Shown: piece by piece, positions 37,019-47,100 of the stretch
Position numbering within the stretch: position 1 is the first letter of the stretch
Layout: each line of letters begins with the position of its first letter
From: JBCBKP01 sp038521625
GTDB taxonomy: Bacteria > Planctomycetota > Phycisphaerae > Phycisphaerales > UBA1924
Length of the DNA: 64,000 nt
Reading direction: 5' to 3'
NCBI GenBank assembly: GCA_038521625.1
Contig: JBCBKP010000003.1
Location: forward strand, 193,859-257,858
Notes under the pieces: model-generated
Seen by the model: the letters and a program-made list of their open reading frames with translations, nothing else
Told to the model about the DNA's origin: nothing
Databases searched by the model: none
Program-made: the position numbers and the translations under genes

Positions 37019-37276
37019 TCACTCGACCGCCTCGACACCTGACACCTCCGGGACATGATCCCGCAGGTTCCGCTCGATGCCCATCTTCAAGGTCAAGCTC
37101 GAGGACGGGCAGCCGACGCACGCTCCGTGTAGCCTCACGCGCACGACACCCTCGTCGCTGACGCCCAGCAGCTCGAGGTCACCGCCGTCCGCCTGCACGG
37201 CGGGGCGGATCCGCTCGATCACGTTCGTCACGCGTTCGAGCACGCTCGAACTCTCCGAGGGGCCGGAAGCATCCAT
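37019..37276 (-). CDS. NifU C-terminal-domain (NFU) iron-sulphur scaffold protein
   Basis: The 85-residue protein is a stand-alone NFU domain: VIERIRPAVQADGGDLELLG, then HGACVGCPSSSLTLKMGIE with the CxxC pair that binds a cluster between monomers. Such proteins carry or deliver [4Fe-4S] clusters. ATG 37276 follows GAGGAG by 10 nt. The start codon overlaps the divergent lipoprotein start on the other strand (shared CATG), so one of the two starts may lie further in; a GTG a few codons downstream is possible. Confidence 0.88.
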   Translation of the reverse strand: MDASGPSESSSVLERVTNVIERIRPAVQADGGDLELLGVSDEGVVRVRLHGACVGCPSSSLTLKMGIERNLRDHVPEVSGVEAVE

Positions 37277-38828
37277 GAGTGGCGAACTCCTCATCGCTTT
37301 TTTTAGATTCGTTCCAGCTTCCAAGCAAGCGCTCGTCGCCCTCACATTCTCGCTTCTGCTCTGCGGATGCAACTCCGGAGCAACCCTGCAGGACCCGTAC
37401 ATCATCGCCGTGGAGTCGGGTGAACGCCTCACGCTCCGCATTGAAGCGGCCGAAACGCTCTGGGACGAGGCCGAGCGGGGCGTTCGCGATCGCGCGGTCA
37501 TCCGACGCGCCCTGAAAGATCTGGCGTGGAACGAAAACCAGCCGATCGGCCTGCGGATCCGCTCCCTCGAACTGGTGTTCTCGGACACAACGCCCGAGGG
37601 CGAGGCCGACAGCCGCGCCCTCGCCCAACTCATGCTCCCGATCATCGACGACCCGCTGCTCGCGGACACCATCGCCGTGACCGCCGCCGAGCGAGACTGG
37701 GTCTCGGTGACACCCGCCCTCTTCCGCCGGCTGGCCGAGGTCTCGGCCGACGAGCCGACGCTCGAACGCATCGAGACCGGCGCGCTCAGGCTGCTCCACG
37801 GCGAACGCCCGCTCACCACCGTCGCCTTCGAGACCGCGCTCCGCCCTCGGGTCATCCGTGATTCGCGCGTCGAAGACCGGCGTGCCCGCGCACGCCGCGC
37901 CGCATTCGACGTCCTCGGGCGTCTCGATCCCGACGGCGTGCGCACGCGTTCGCTCGTCGGGGCTTACGAGCCCGACGGCCTGGAGCCCGAGGTCGATCTC
38001 CTCGTCGCGACCATTGCACGCGGGATGGACCAACTCCGCGTCGTTCCCCGAACCGGACGCGAGGTCGAGTGGATCGAGCAGATCATGGACGGCGACGACG
38101 TCGCGTCGGCGGCGTGGCGCGAGGACGTCAGCGCCGCTGTGGCCCGCGTCGACGCTGGCCGGGTCCCGCGCGTCGAGATGCGCCAGCTGGAGCCGATCCG
38201 CTGGGTCGTGGCCCACCGGCCCGAATGGCTCGACGCGACGCGCGCCGAGTTGCTCAGCACGGCCGAGGCCCGGCTCGAGGGGCGCAACACGAACCGCCGG
38301 ACCTCAGAGCTCGGCATCGACCGGAGCCGGCTGCGCGAGCGACTCGACGATTGGTCCGCGACCATGACCTGGGGGGACTTGATCACGCTGCTCGTGCTCG
38401 ACGAGGCCGTGCGATCGCCCGACGTCGTGCGTCAGTTCTTCGCGCACACCGCGCGCGACCGCGACGACGTCTCCACCGAGTACGGCGGCATCCTGCTCGC
38501 CGGCCCCGATTCACGTCCGGGCCTGTTCCGAGCGCAGCTCTTCGTGCCGCGCGTCGGTGATCGGATCAGCGACAACCTTTTCATCGCCAGCGAAGCGATG
38601 ATCGCGTCGGGCCGGCGGGCCCTCGCGTTCTACCACCTGCAGGTCGCACGGAGCCGCAACAGCAAGTTCGCCGGGCCCAGCCCGACCGATCTCGCGTTCG
38701 TGCGCCGGACCGGCCGCACGGGCATCGTCGCGACTTCCATTACGCCGGACCGCCTCGGGATCGACTACTACCAGCCCGACGGCGTGATCGTGGATCTCGG
38801 CGAGATCCGCCGGCCCACCGACGGCTGA
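37275..38828 (+). CDS. Lipoprotein of unknown function
   Basis: From ATG 37275 the product is 517 residues with a lipoprotein signal: hydrophobic ALVALTFSLLLCGCNSG, lipobox LLCGC. The mature part is alpha-helical, rich in Arg, Glu and Asp, with no recognised domain. A possible HEAT-like half is followed by a region with DDVSTEYGGILL and DRISDNLFIASEAM that resembles a bacterial JAB/peptidase-like fold only vaguely. The frame continues upstream across the NifU gene, but that portion is antisense. It ends 15 bp before the M48 peptidase gene, so the two may be co-transcribed. Confidence 0.65.
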   Translation: MSGELLIAFFRFVPASKQALVALTFSLLLCGCNSGATLQDPYIIAVESGERLTLRIEAAETLWDEAERGVRDRAVIRRALKDLAWNENQPIGLRIRSLELVFSDTTPEGEADSRALAQLMLPIIDDPLLADTIAVTAAERDWVSVTPALFRRLAEVSADEPTLERIETGALRLLHGERPLTTVAFETALRPRVIRDSRVEDRRARARRAAFDVLGRLDPDGVRTRSLVGAYEPDGLEPEVDLLVATIARGMDQLRVVPRTGREVEWIEQIMDGDDVASAAWREDVSAAVARVDAGRVPRVEMRQLEPIRWVVAHRPEWLDATRAELLSTAEARLEGRNTNRRTSELGIDRSRLRERLDDWSATMTWGDLITLLVLDEAVRSPDVVRQFFAHTARDRDDVSTEYGGILLAGPDSRPGLFRAQLFVPRVGDRISDNLFIASEAMIASGRRALAFYHLQVARSRNSKFAGPSPTDLAFVRRTGRTGIVATSITPDRLGIDYYQPDGVIVDLGEIRRPTDG

Positions 38829-38843
38829 CGCGTACCGTCCGCC

Positions 38844-40307
38844 GTGCTCCACGTCTCGCTGATCATCTGCTGGGCCGTGCTCCACGCGAACGATCTCGCC
38901 GAGCTTCCGCGGCCCCTGGGTCTGGCGGCGCCGATCGCGCTCGCGCTGGCGATCCTGCCGCAGCTCGTGATCGCCGGCGGCGCCGCGTCGCTGACGACGC
39001 TCGCGTCCCGCCGGCTCGCCCGCGCGGGGCGCACCGATTGGCTCGCCGCGTCCGACATCGTCAACGCGCTCGCCCGGATCGGCGTCGTCGGGTGGCACAT
39101 CGTCGCGGTCGTGCTCTTGCAGTGGCAGGCTTCGATCCGAGCGGTCACCGGCGGCCTCTCCCTTGTCGATCAAGCGATCGCGCTGCTCCCGGTGATCTTC
39201 GCCCTCTTGCTCATCGATGCCGGCTCGTACCCCGTTGAGCGCCGCATCCGCGAGGCGGCCCTCGTGCGTGCCCTCGACGAGGGCCGCCCCGTCCACGCCG
39301 TGCCCTCGCTGCCCCGGTGGCTCACGACGCGCTTCAGGCACGGGATGGCGACTGTGCTCGTGCCGCTTTTCCTCATCGCGGCTTGGGTCGAAGGGCTGGA
39401 TCTCGCGGCGAGTGGTCTCTGGCCCACGCAAGAGGATGAGCCGGCTTGGGCGCCCTGGGCCCTCTCGGGGATGCAGCTGATCGGCGCCGTCGGGGCGCTC
39501 GCGCTCACGCCGCTGCTGCTGCGCCGCGTCTGGGACACCGTCCGGATCCAGCCGGGCGAGCTGCGCGAGCGGCTCGTGCGCGTCTGCGACGGGCCCAACG
39601 GCCGCGTCGGGATCTCCGCCATCCTGATCTGGCGGACCTCGGGGCAGATCGCGAACGCGGCCGTTCTCGGCATGCTCCCTGGCATCCGCTACATCGTTCT
39701 GACGGACAAGCTCATCGAGTCGCTGCCGGAGCCCGAGCTCGAGGCGGTCGTGGCGCACGAGGTCGCCCACGTCAAACGGCATCACATCGTCTGGCTGGGC
39801 GCCGGCGTGCTCGGCTGCGTCGGTCTCGCCGGGAGCGGGCTCGCGCTCGCGGTGCGGGCGGTCGCGCCCGGCCTCGAGCACACCGTTCTCTCCCAGGCGA
39901 CGATCTCGATCGCCGCGCTCACGCTCACGCTCGTCTTCCTCGGCTACATCAGCCGACGCTTCGAGCGGCAGGCCGACGCGTTCGCCGCTCGCCATCTGAG
40001 CCGCCTCGAGTCGAACGGGCCCGGGCCGCTCTCCGAGTCCGCGGTGTCGCATGTCGCGGGCGCGCTGCGGCGCGTCGCCCGCCTGAACGGCTCGCCGCTT
40101 CGCCGCTGGGGCTGGCGGCACGGCTCGATCGCCGAGCGGATCGGGGTCCTTACCCGGGCCGTGGGCATCGATGACACGCGCCTGCCCGCGGATCGCGCCG
40201 CCCGCCGCGTGCAGGCGCTGATCGTCGCAATATTCGTGACCGGCACCGGTCTCACCATCGCCGATCTGGCGACCTACCCCGAGACGAACGAATCGATCGC
40301 ACCATGA
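38844..40307 (+). CDS. M48-family membrane metallopeptidase
   Basis: The 487-residue protein starts at GTG 38844. About five or six membrane helices surround a cytoplasmic metallopeptidase domain. Zinc motif HEVAHVKRHH (HExxH, about residue 305) and the downstream Glu in RRFERQADAFAARH match M48 (HtpX/Ste24-like). Family members degrade membrane proteins or process prenylated peptides. The next gene's ATG overlaps its stop (ATGA), coupling it to an M20 peptidase. Confidence 0.85.
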   Translation: MLHVSLIICWAVLHANDLAELPRPLGLAAPIALALAILPQLVIAGGAASLTTLASRRLARAGRTDWLAASDIVNALARIGVVGWHIVAVVLLQWQASIRAVTGGLSLVDQAIALLPVIFALLLIDAGSYPVERRIREAALVRALDEGRPVHAVPSLPRWLTTRFRHGMATVLVPLFLIAAWVEGLDLAASGLWPTQEDEPAWAPWALSGMQLIGAVGALALTPLLLRRVWDTVRIQPGELRERLVRVCDGPNGRVGISAILIWRTSGQIANAAVLGMLPGIRYIVLTDKLIESLPEPELEAVVAHEVAHVKRHHIVWLGAGVLGCVGLAGSGLALAVRAVAPGLEHTVLSQATISIAALTLTLVFLGYISRRFERQADAFAARHLSRLESNGPGPLSESAVSHVAGALRRVARLNGSPLRRWGWRHGSIAERIGVLTRAVGIDDTRLPADRAARRVQALIVAIFVTGTGLTIADLATYPETNESIAP

Positions 40308-41518
40308 AGAGCCTGACCGAATCGGAGTCCAAGCTGGCGACGGAGATCGCCGCCCGCGCTGATTTGCTGCTCGCCGACCTCCGGCTCCATGTCGAGACGC
40401 CGACCGGCCCGGGCGGAGGCGACGGGATCGAGCAGACCCGCGAGATCCTCACCGGTCGCCTGGCGGCGCTCGGCGCCGATGTAGAGTCCATCCCGGGTGA
40501 CGAGAAGCCCGAGTGGCTCGGGCTGCTATCCGGTGGAGAGGGGCGCGAGCCCCCGTCGACCTCGGTCTGCCGTCGCATTTCGGGCGAGCTGGCGAGGGTG
40601 CTCGTCGCGGGTCACATGGACACCGTGCACCCCGTGACATCGGAGTTCAAAGAGCTCTCGGTCTCCGCCGACGGTCTATCCGCGCTCGGCCCCGGATGCG
40701 TCGACATGAAGGGCGGTATCGTCATCGCGACGCACGCGCTCGAGGCGCTCGAAGCCTGCGGCATCCCGGCCTCCTGGACCTTCTCGCTCAACGCGGACGA
40801 GGAGACCGGCACGTACCACTCCGAGGCCTGCCTGCGGGCCGAGGCGATCCGACACGACTTCGGTCTCGCGCTCGAGCCTGCCCTTCCCGGCGGCGAGCTC
40901 GCCGTCGAACGCATGGGATCGGGACAGTTCTTCGTCGAAACCACGGGCAAGTCCGCGCACGTCGGGCGGGCGTTCGCCGACGGCGTCTCCGCGGTCACTA
41001 AGCTCGCCGAGTGCCTCGTCGAGATCGCGACCTATCCCGATCAAGAGCGTGGCCACATCGTCAGCGTCGGGCCGATCGAGGGCGGCGCCGCGACCAACGC
41101 CGTGCCCGAACGCGCCCGCGCTTGGGGCAACGTCCGATTCCCGGATCAGGCCGCTTCCGACGAGATCGCCGCCAAGCTCGAGTCGCTCGCGACCGGCGAG
41201 GGCGCCATGCCGGCCGTGGCCGTCCGACGGAGCTTCAACCGACCGGCCAAGCCGCTGATCCCCGAGACCGAGTCGCTCGCCCTCGCCGCGCGCAGCGCAG
41301 CGGAGGATCTCGGCCAGTCGCTGCCCTTCACCAAGACCGGCGGGGTCTGCGACGGCAACATCCTCCAGGACGCCGGCCTGCCGACCATCGACACGCTGGG
41401 CGTCCGCGGCGGGGGGCTGCACACGACCGACGAGTGGATCGAGATCGCCAGCCTCGTCGAGCGCTGTCAGCTCCTCGCGATCCTCATCGCGCGGCTCTGC
41501 GAGCGTGGGACGGACTAG
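40304..41518 (+). CDS. M20 family peptidase (glutamate carboxypeptidase-like)
   Basis: The 404-residue cytosolic enzyme has AGHMDTVHP (metal His and general Asp), GPGCVDMKGG (bridging Asp), NADEETGTYHS (catalytic Glu pair), LALEPALPGG and a C-terminal TLGVRGGGLHTTDEW (metal His). The motif order and the lid domain (GKSAHVGRAF) match the CPG2/ArgE subgroup that removes terminal amino acids or acyl groups. It is coupled by ATGA overlap to the M48 gene. Its stop shares CTAG with the stop of the convergent Nudix gene. Confidence 0.88.
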   Translation: MKSLTESESKLATEIAARADLLLADLRLHVETPTGPGGGDGIEQTREILTGRLAALGADVESIPGDEKPEWLGLLSGGEGREPPSTSVCRRISGELARVLVAGHMDTVHPVTSEFKELSVSADGLSALGPGCVDMKGGIVIATHALEALEACGIPASWTFSLNADEETGTYHSEACLRAEAIRHDFGLALEPALPGGELAVERMGSGQFFVETTGKSAHVGRAFADGVSAVTKLAECLVEIATYPDQERGHIVSVGPIEGGAATNAVPERARAWGNVRFPDQAASDEIAAKLESLATGEGAMPAVAVRRSFNRPAKPLIPETESLALAARSAAEDLGQSLPFTKTGGVCDGNILQDAGLPTIDTLGVRGGGLHTTDEWIEIASLVERCQLLAILIARLCERGTD

Positions 41519-42078
41519 AGCGGTATCCGCTCATCGACCGCGAGTCGCAGCAACGCCGAGAGCACGATCGGGTGTGTGATCTTGCCGTTCCGGACGAGGC
41601 CCGCGACCTCGGCCAGGCCGACCAGGCGCACACGGAGCGCTTCGTGCGCGTCCGGCTGCGGCTCTCGGACTTTCTCGCAGCCCTCGATCAGGACCGCGTG
41701 CGACCGGTTGCTCATGATCGCCGGGTTCGCGTCCACGGTACCGACGGGGCGGGGCTCGCGGCCGCTGTAGCCGGTCTCCTCGAGCAGCTCGCGCGGGCCG
41801 GCGGTCAGCGCGGTCTCGCCGGCGTCGATCACGCCGCCCGGCAGTTCGAGCGTGACCTCGCGCGTCCCGTAGCGGTACTGCTCGACCATCACCAGGCGCG
41901 GATCGGACTCGGCCGTGAACGCGGCGATGTTGACCCAATCGGGGCAGTCGATGATCACGAAGTCACCCGAGCGCGACGGGTCCGCGCCGTACTCGAACCG
42001 CTGCTGGTGCACGGTGAGGATCCGTGTCCGCAGCAACTCCACCTTCTCGCCGGGCGTCCAGGATTCGGGATCGTGCAT
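41515..42078 (-). CDS. Nudix hydrolase (ADP-ribose/ADP-sugar pyrophosphatase-like)
   Basis: The 187-residue protein carries a complete Nudix box, GGVIDAGETALTAGPRELLE followed by ETGY (GX5EX7REUXEEXGU). VEQYRYGTREVTLELPGG ahead of the box is typical of the ADP-ribose pyrophosphatase (NudF/YffH) branch. It probably hydrolyses ADP-ribose or related nucleotide sugars with Mg2+. It is convergent with the M20 peptidase gene, with a 4-bp stop overlap. Confidence 0.88.
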   Translation of the reverse strand: MHDPESWTPGEKVELLRTRILTVHQQRFEYGADPSRSGDFVIIDCPDWVNIAAFTAESDPRLVMVEQYRYGTREVTLELPGGVIDAGETALTAGPRELLEETGYSGREPRPVGTVDANPAIMSNRSHAVLIEGCEKVREPQPDAHEALRVRLVGLAEVAGLVRNGKITHPIVLSALLRLAVDERIPL

Positions 42079-42203
42079 CGGACGACGCTAGCACGGATCG
42101 CGACCGCGGGAATGGCCACCGCGCGTCTCCGCGAAGGCGGCCAGGGCGGCACCCGGTCGAGGACATGGCAAGCCCGCCTCGGCCGGGGCCTCCGGGATAG
42201 ATC

Positions 42204-42911
42204 TCAGCTCGGGCACCCCTGGAAGAAGAGGTTCACGAACTCGGTCACGTCGGTCTGGGACACGATGTCGAACGGCGACGCCAACGCCGCGACGCGCGGG
42301 TCGTTGGCGAAGAACAGGTTGACGAACTCGGAGACATCGGTCTGGCTGATCACGCCGAACGGCGCGGCGAAGTCGATCGGGCTGCACGGCGGCACCGGGA
42401 TCACAAAGCCCGGCGTCACCACGCCCAGCCCGACGACCAGGCTCATGTTGTCGAGGAACCCGCCGTCGACACCGACCAGCGCCGGCGTGACGTCGGGCTG
42501 GCCGTCGTCCGTCGGGTTGGCCGCGGTGAAGGTGATCGTCGCCGCGACGAACGACGAGCTGACGGGCCCGTCGGCGAAGGTCACCGCCTCGAAGCCCTCG
42601 GCCGCGTTCGGACCCACGGCCCGCGGCCCGGGCGTGATGTTGATCTCGAAGAGCGTCGGCAGCAGCTCGTTCGCCCCGGGCATGCCGACCTCGCCCGAGT
42701 CCAGCAGGGCGCTGAACTGATAGGCCGAGATACCGAAGGCGTCCGCCCGCACGACGAGGGCAGCCGTCACCAGATCGCCCGGGTTCGCCTCGATCACGTT
42801 CTGGAGGCCGGGCGTCATCGGGTCGAAGTCGACCCCGACGTCTCCCTGGCCCCACGCGCTGCCCGCCACCCCGCAGAGCGCGACCAGCGGGATATTCCTG
42901 CGCATTCGCAT
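42204..42911 (-). CDS. Secreted protein with Cys-bracketed tandem ISQTDV (dockerin-like) C-terminal domain
   Basis: ATG 42911, 9 nt after AAGGGAG, gives 235 residues with a signal peptide ending SAWGQG. The middle is beta-rich and resembles a cohesin- or CBM-like Ig fold (DFDPMTPGLQNVIEANPGD, AFGISAYQFSALLD). The C-terminus repeats APFGVISQTDVSEFVNLFF and SPFDIVSQTDVTEFVNLFF between PPCS and QGCPS. This is the module of the 3280-4062 protein. The cohesin-like middle with a dockerin-like end is suggestive of scaffold-type surface assembly, which is inference. It starts 32 bp after the stop of the next gene upstream. Confidence 0.75.
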   Translation of the reverse strand: MRMRRNIPLVALCGVAGSAWGQGDVGVDFDPMTPGLQNVIEANPGDLVTAALVVRADAFGISAYQFSALLDSGEVGMPGANELLPTLFEINITPGPRAVGPNAAEGFEAVTFADGPVSSSFVAATITFTAANPTDDGQPDVTPALVGVDGGFLDNMSLVVGLGVVTPGFVIPVPPCSPIDFAAPFGVISQTDVSEFVNLFFANDPRVAALASPFDIVSQTDVTEFVNLFFQGCPS

Positions 42912-42943
42912 GGCATTGCTCCCTTCTGTTCGTTGCGCTCGAC

Positions 42944-43945
42944 TCACGGCAGCGGGACGGTTCCGCCGACGTCCTGGCTGATCATGTCGAACTCTTGACG
43001 CAGCGGACCGACATCCAGGATGTTGACGATGCCGTCGCCGTTCAGATCGCTCTGGAAGGTCTGCACGGCGCGCGATTGCCCGATGAACACGGTGCCGAGG
43101 CCGCCGTCGGGGTTGCCGCTCGGGTCAGGAAGCCAGTCACGCGGCTCGGGAACGTCGAGCGGGAACTGCAGCGGCTCGGGCGTGTTCCGCGCGGCCCACT
43201 GGAATATCACAGGCCGCCAGCGTCTGACCGGGATCGTGAGGTAGATCCTGCACTTGGGCTGCAGGCAGAACACCGGCCCGAACGGGCTCGGCGGCGGCGG
43301 GAGCGCGGTCCACGGCGCGTTCTCGAGATTCTCGAAGGTCAGCTGCTCGAGTTGCGGCAGCGTGGCGCCCACGGGCGGCGCAAACCAGCGGCAGCCGTAG
43401 AGATAAAACGGTCGTGGCGTGTTGTTCTCGATGCAGATCACCCAGAAGTCGTTCCAGCAGAACCAGCGGATCCGCGGGTCGCAGGGCCTGTTCAGCCGCT
43501 GCCCGTCCCTTGTCCACCAGATCTCCGATCGCACCGGGACGAACCCGTTGCGCAGCGTCACGCCGATGTGGACCATCTTTCCGACCAGGTCCGGACGCTC
43601 GGGTCCCTGCCAGCGGATCGTCAGGCAGACCATGCCGAACGTCTCCGAGTTGGGATCGAGGTCGATGTCCTCCTCGATCGTCGGCAGACCCCATTCGAGA
43701 CCGATGCGGTTCATCGGATCGTCGGGGTCGCGCAGCAGGATGTCGGTATTCCACACGCGGCGGACCGCGTCGGCCGAGAGGTCCGGGCCGTACAGCACGA
43801 TCTCGACGTCGTTCGGCAAGCTCGGCGGGTAACGGACGTCCGCGTTCTCCAGCGAACCCTCGAAGTTCACGCCCTGCGCCGGCGCGAGCGTCGCGATGCA
43901 CGCGCACAGCGATAGCGCCAGCACTCTCGCGAGTCCTGCAATCAT
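42944..43945 (-). CDS. Secreted protein with C-terminal dockerin type I-like calcium loop
   Basis: ATG 43945, after GAAAGGAACC, gives 333 residues with signal peptide MIAGLARVLALSLCACIATL... ending LAPAQG. The body is Trp-, Pro- and Cys-rich (IRWFCWNDFWVICIENN) and matches no family known to me. The C-terminus has DLNGDGIVNILDVGPLRQEF, a canonical dockerin/EF-hand loop with Asp at 1, Asn 3, Asp 5 and Asp 12; only one copy is present. It is probably co-transcribed with the following dockerin-like gene. Confidence 0.75.
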   Translation of the reverse strand: MIAGLARVLALSLCACIATLAPAQGVNFEGSLENADVRYPPSLPNDVEIVLYGPDLSADAVRRVWNTDILLRDPDDPMNRIGLEWGLPTIEEDIDLDPNSETFGMVCLTIRWQGPERPDLVGKMVHIGVTLRNGFVPVRSEIWWTRDGQRLNRPCDPRIRWFCWNDFWVICIENNTPRPFYLYGCRWFAPPVGATLPQLEQLTFENLENAPWTALPPPPSPFGPVFCLQPKCRIYLTIPVRRWRPVIFQWAARNTPEPLQFPLDVPEPRDWLPDPSGNPDGGLGTVFIGQSRAVQTFQSDLNGDGIVNILDVGPLRQEFDMISQDVGGTVPLP

Positions 43946-44173
43946 GGCTTGGTTCCTTTCTCGCCCACGAGATCGACGCACCGCAGCCCGCATGGGCCGA
44001 CGACGTGGGCTTCGTCGCGCGGTGACCCCGTTTCTGAACGGTCGCGAGTGGCGAGAGATTTCCCTCGCCGCGCGTCATCCCGGACCTTGGATTGCACCCG
44101 AACCGTGCCGGCGGAGCAATCGGTATTCGGGATGCTTCCGTCCGATCATTCCGACCTACCCCGATCGTGGGCG

Positions 44174-47100
44174 CTAGCGGAAGTCCCGCGACTGGTCCGG
44201 CAGGTCGCGCTGGTCGTTCGCGAGGTCGCGCTCGTCGATCGCGCGGATCCGGCGCGCCATCACGTGCACGACACGCCCTTGTCGCTCGACGCGTCCGTCG
44301 ATGATCAGCATGCGCCCGCCTCGGGCCGCCGGCCGGTCTCGCTCGTACACCCTGGCGGGCACGATCAGGTTCGCGATCCCGCTCTCGTCCTCGATGGTGA
44401 TGAAGGTCACGCCCTTGGCGGTCCCCGGGCGCTGCCGCATCAGCACCACGCCCGCGACGGTCACCGGTCTGGCGTGGGGCCACGCCGATCCGTCCGCCAG
44501 TTCGCCGCATGGCGTCGCGCCGATCCGCTCCAGCCCGTCGCGCACGAACGCGACGGGGTGGTTCCGCAGGCTCAGCCCGGTTGTCTGGTAGTCCCGGACC
44601 ACCTGGCGCTGCTCGCCGATCGCCGGCAGTGCTGGCGGCGGCGCCTCGTCGTCCGGCGCGTGTTCGAAGAGCGGGAGGCGCTCGTCGCGCAGCGCCCGGA
44701 TCTGCCAGAGCGCCTCGCGGCGCCCGAGCCCCATCGAGCCGAACGCGTCGGCGGAGGCCAGGGCCTTCAGCGCCCGCACGGGCACGCCGCTGGCGCGACG
44801 CAGACCGGCCACCGTCTTGAACGGGCCCGCCCTCGCGACGGCGTCCTCGATCGCCTGGGCCGGGTCCTCGCCGAGCCCTTTCACAAGTCGCATGCCCAAA
44901 CGGATCGCCGGACCGCCCGCCCCGTAGCTCTTTCGCCCCTCCAATCCCTCGCCCCTCTGCCTCTCTGACTCTTCGCCTCTCTCTTCAAGCCTGCAATCCC
45001 ACCCGCTGCGGTTCACGTCGATCGGCCGGACGTCCACGCCGTGGTCGCGGGCGTCACGCACGATCTGCGCCGCCGCGTAGAACCCCATCGGCTGGCTGTT
45101 GATCAGGGCCGCCGCGAACGCCGCCGGCTCGTGCCGCTTGAGCCACGCGGAGATGTAGACGATCAGTGCGAAGCTCGCGGCGTGGCTCTCCGGGAAGCCG
45201 TACTGCCCAAAGCCTTTGAGCTGCTCGAACACGCGCAGCGCAAAGTCCTTGTCGTACCCGTTCTTGAGCATGCCTTCGACGACCCGCCGCCCGTAGTAGA
45301 CCATCTGGTTGCCGCGTCGCTTCCACGCAGCCATCGAGCGGCGCAGCTTGTCGGCCTCGCCGGGCGTGAAGCCCGCCGCGACGACGGCGAGCTTCATCGC
45401 CTGCTCCTGGAACAGCGGCACGCCGAGCGTCTTGCCGAGCACGCCCTCGACCTCGGGGCTCGGGAAGCTGACCGGCTCCTCGCCGTTGCGCCGTTTCAGG
45501 TAGGGGTGCACCATGTTGCCCTGGATCGGCCCCGGGCGCACGATCGCCACCTCGATGACCAGGTCGTAGTAGCAGCGGGGTTTGAGCCTCGGGAGCATCT
45601 GCATCTGCGCCCGGCTTTCGATCTGGAAGACGCCGACGGTGTCGGCATCGCAGATCATGTCGTAGACAGAGGTGTCATTGGTTTGGGCGATCTGGGCGAA
45701 GTGTTCGAAGATATGTGCGTCACGTCGTAACTCCAAGCACTTCCTGATACATGTCAGCATCCCGAGGCCCAGGCAGTCGACCTTGAGCATCCCGACGGCG
45801 TCGATGTCGTCCTTGTCCCACTCGATCACGGTCCGGTCCGCCATCGCCGCGTTCTCGATCGGCACCAGCTCCTCGAGCGGGTCGTCGGATATCACGAAGC
45901 CACCGACGTGCTGGCTCAGGTGGCGTGGGAAGCCGATCAGTTCGTTCGAGAGATCGACGCACAGGCGGAGCGTCGGGTCCGTCGGATCGAGGCCGAGCTC
46001 TTGCAGGTCGCGTTCTTCTGCCGCGCCGCCCGACCACCGGTTCATCGTCTTCGCGATGCGGTCCACCAGGTCGCCGCTGAGCCCGAGCGCCCTGCCGACC
46101 TCACGCACCGCCGAGCGGCCCCGGTACGTGATGACCTCCGCGGTCAGCGCGGCCCGGTTCCGTCCGAACCGCTGGTAGACATGCTGGATCACCTCCTCGC
46201 GCCGTTCGTGCTCGAAGTCGATGTCGATGTCCGGCGGCTCGTCGCGTTCCTCGCTGATGAAACGCTCGAAGAGCAGGTCCACGCGCGTCGGGTCGACCGC
46301 GGTGATCCCCAGGCAGTAGCACACCGCCGAGTTGGCCGCCGCGCCGCGCCCCTGGCAGAGGATGCCGCGCGACCGCGCGTAGGCCACGATGTCGTACACC
46401 GTCAGGAAGTACTTCGCGTACCTGAGCTTCTCGATCAGCGATAGCTCGTGCTCGATCCGCTCGATCACCTCGTACGGCACGCTGGCGCCCGTGACGTCAC
46501 GCGACAGCCCGGCCCCGCCCAACGCGTACAGGCTTCTGTCCTTCGTCGCTCCGTCACTCCCTCGCTCCGTCGCTTCTCCGTATCTCTCCGCCGCACCCCG
46601 GTACGCCAGCTCGCGCAGGTGCTGCACGTCGCTCTTGCCCTCGGGCACGACCTCGTCCGGGTAGCGGTACCGGAGCCCGTCCAGGCAGAACCGGGCGCGT
46701 TCCGCGATCTCGATCGACCGGGCCACCGCGCCGGGGCACGACCCGAGCAGGCGCGCCATCTCGTCCGGCGATTTCAGGTGCCGTTCCGCGTGCGCCTCGA
46801 GACGCCGGCCGGCCTCCTCGACCGTCGTACCTTCGCGGATGCACGTCAGGACGTCCTGCAACGCGCGCCGGCCCGGATCGTGATAGAGCACGTCGTTCAC
46901 CGCGACCAGGGGCACGCGGACCCGCTTCGAGAGCGCTCGCAGCGCGGTGAGCTCGCCCTCGTCGTCCGGCCCGAACCGGCGTCGCGCCGCGATCGACAGC
47001 CGGTCCCCGAACGCCTCGCGCAGCGTGCCGAGGTGCTCCGTCGCTCCGTCGCTCCGTCGCCTGTTCGCTTCTGAGATCACCACCCCCAGCAGCCCCCTCG

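Noticed and set aside
42944..43945. Assigning the Trp/Cys-rich secreted protein to a known enzyme family
   Set aside because: Only the C-terminal dockerin-like loop is recognisable; the body shows no catalytic motif I can name.
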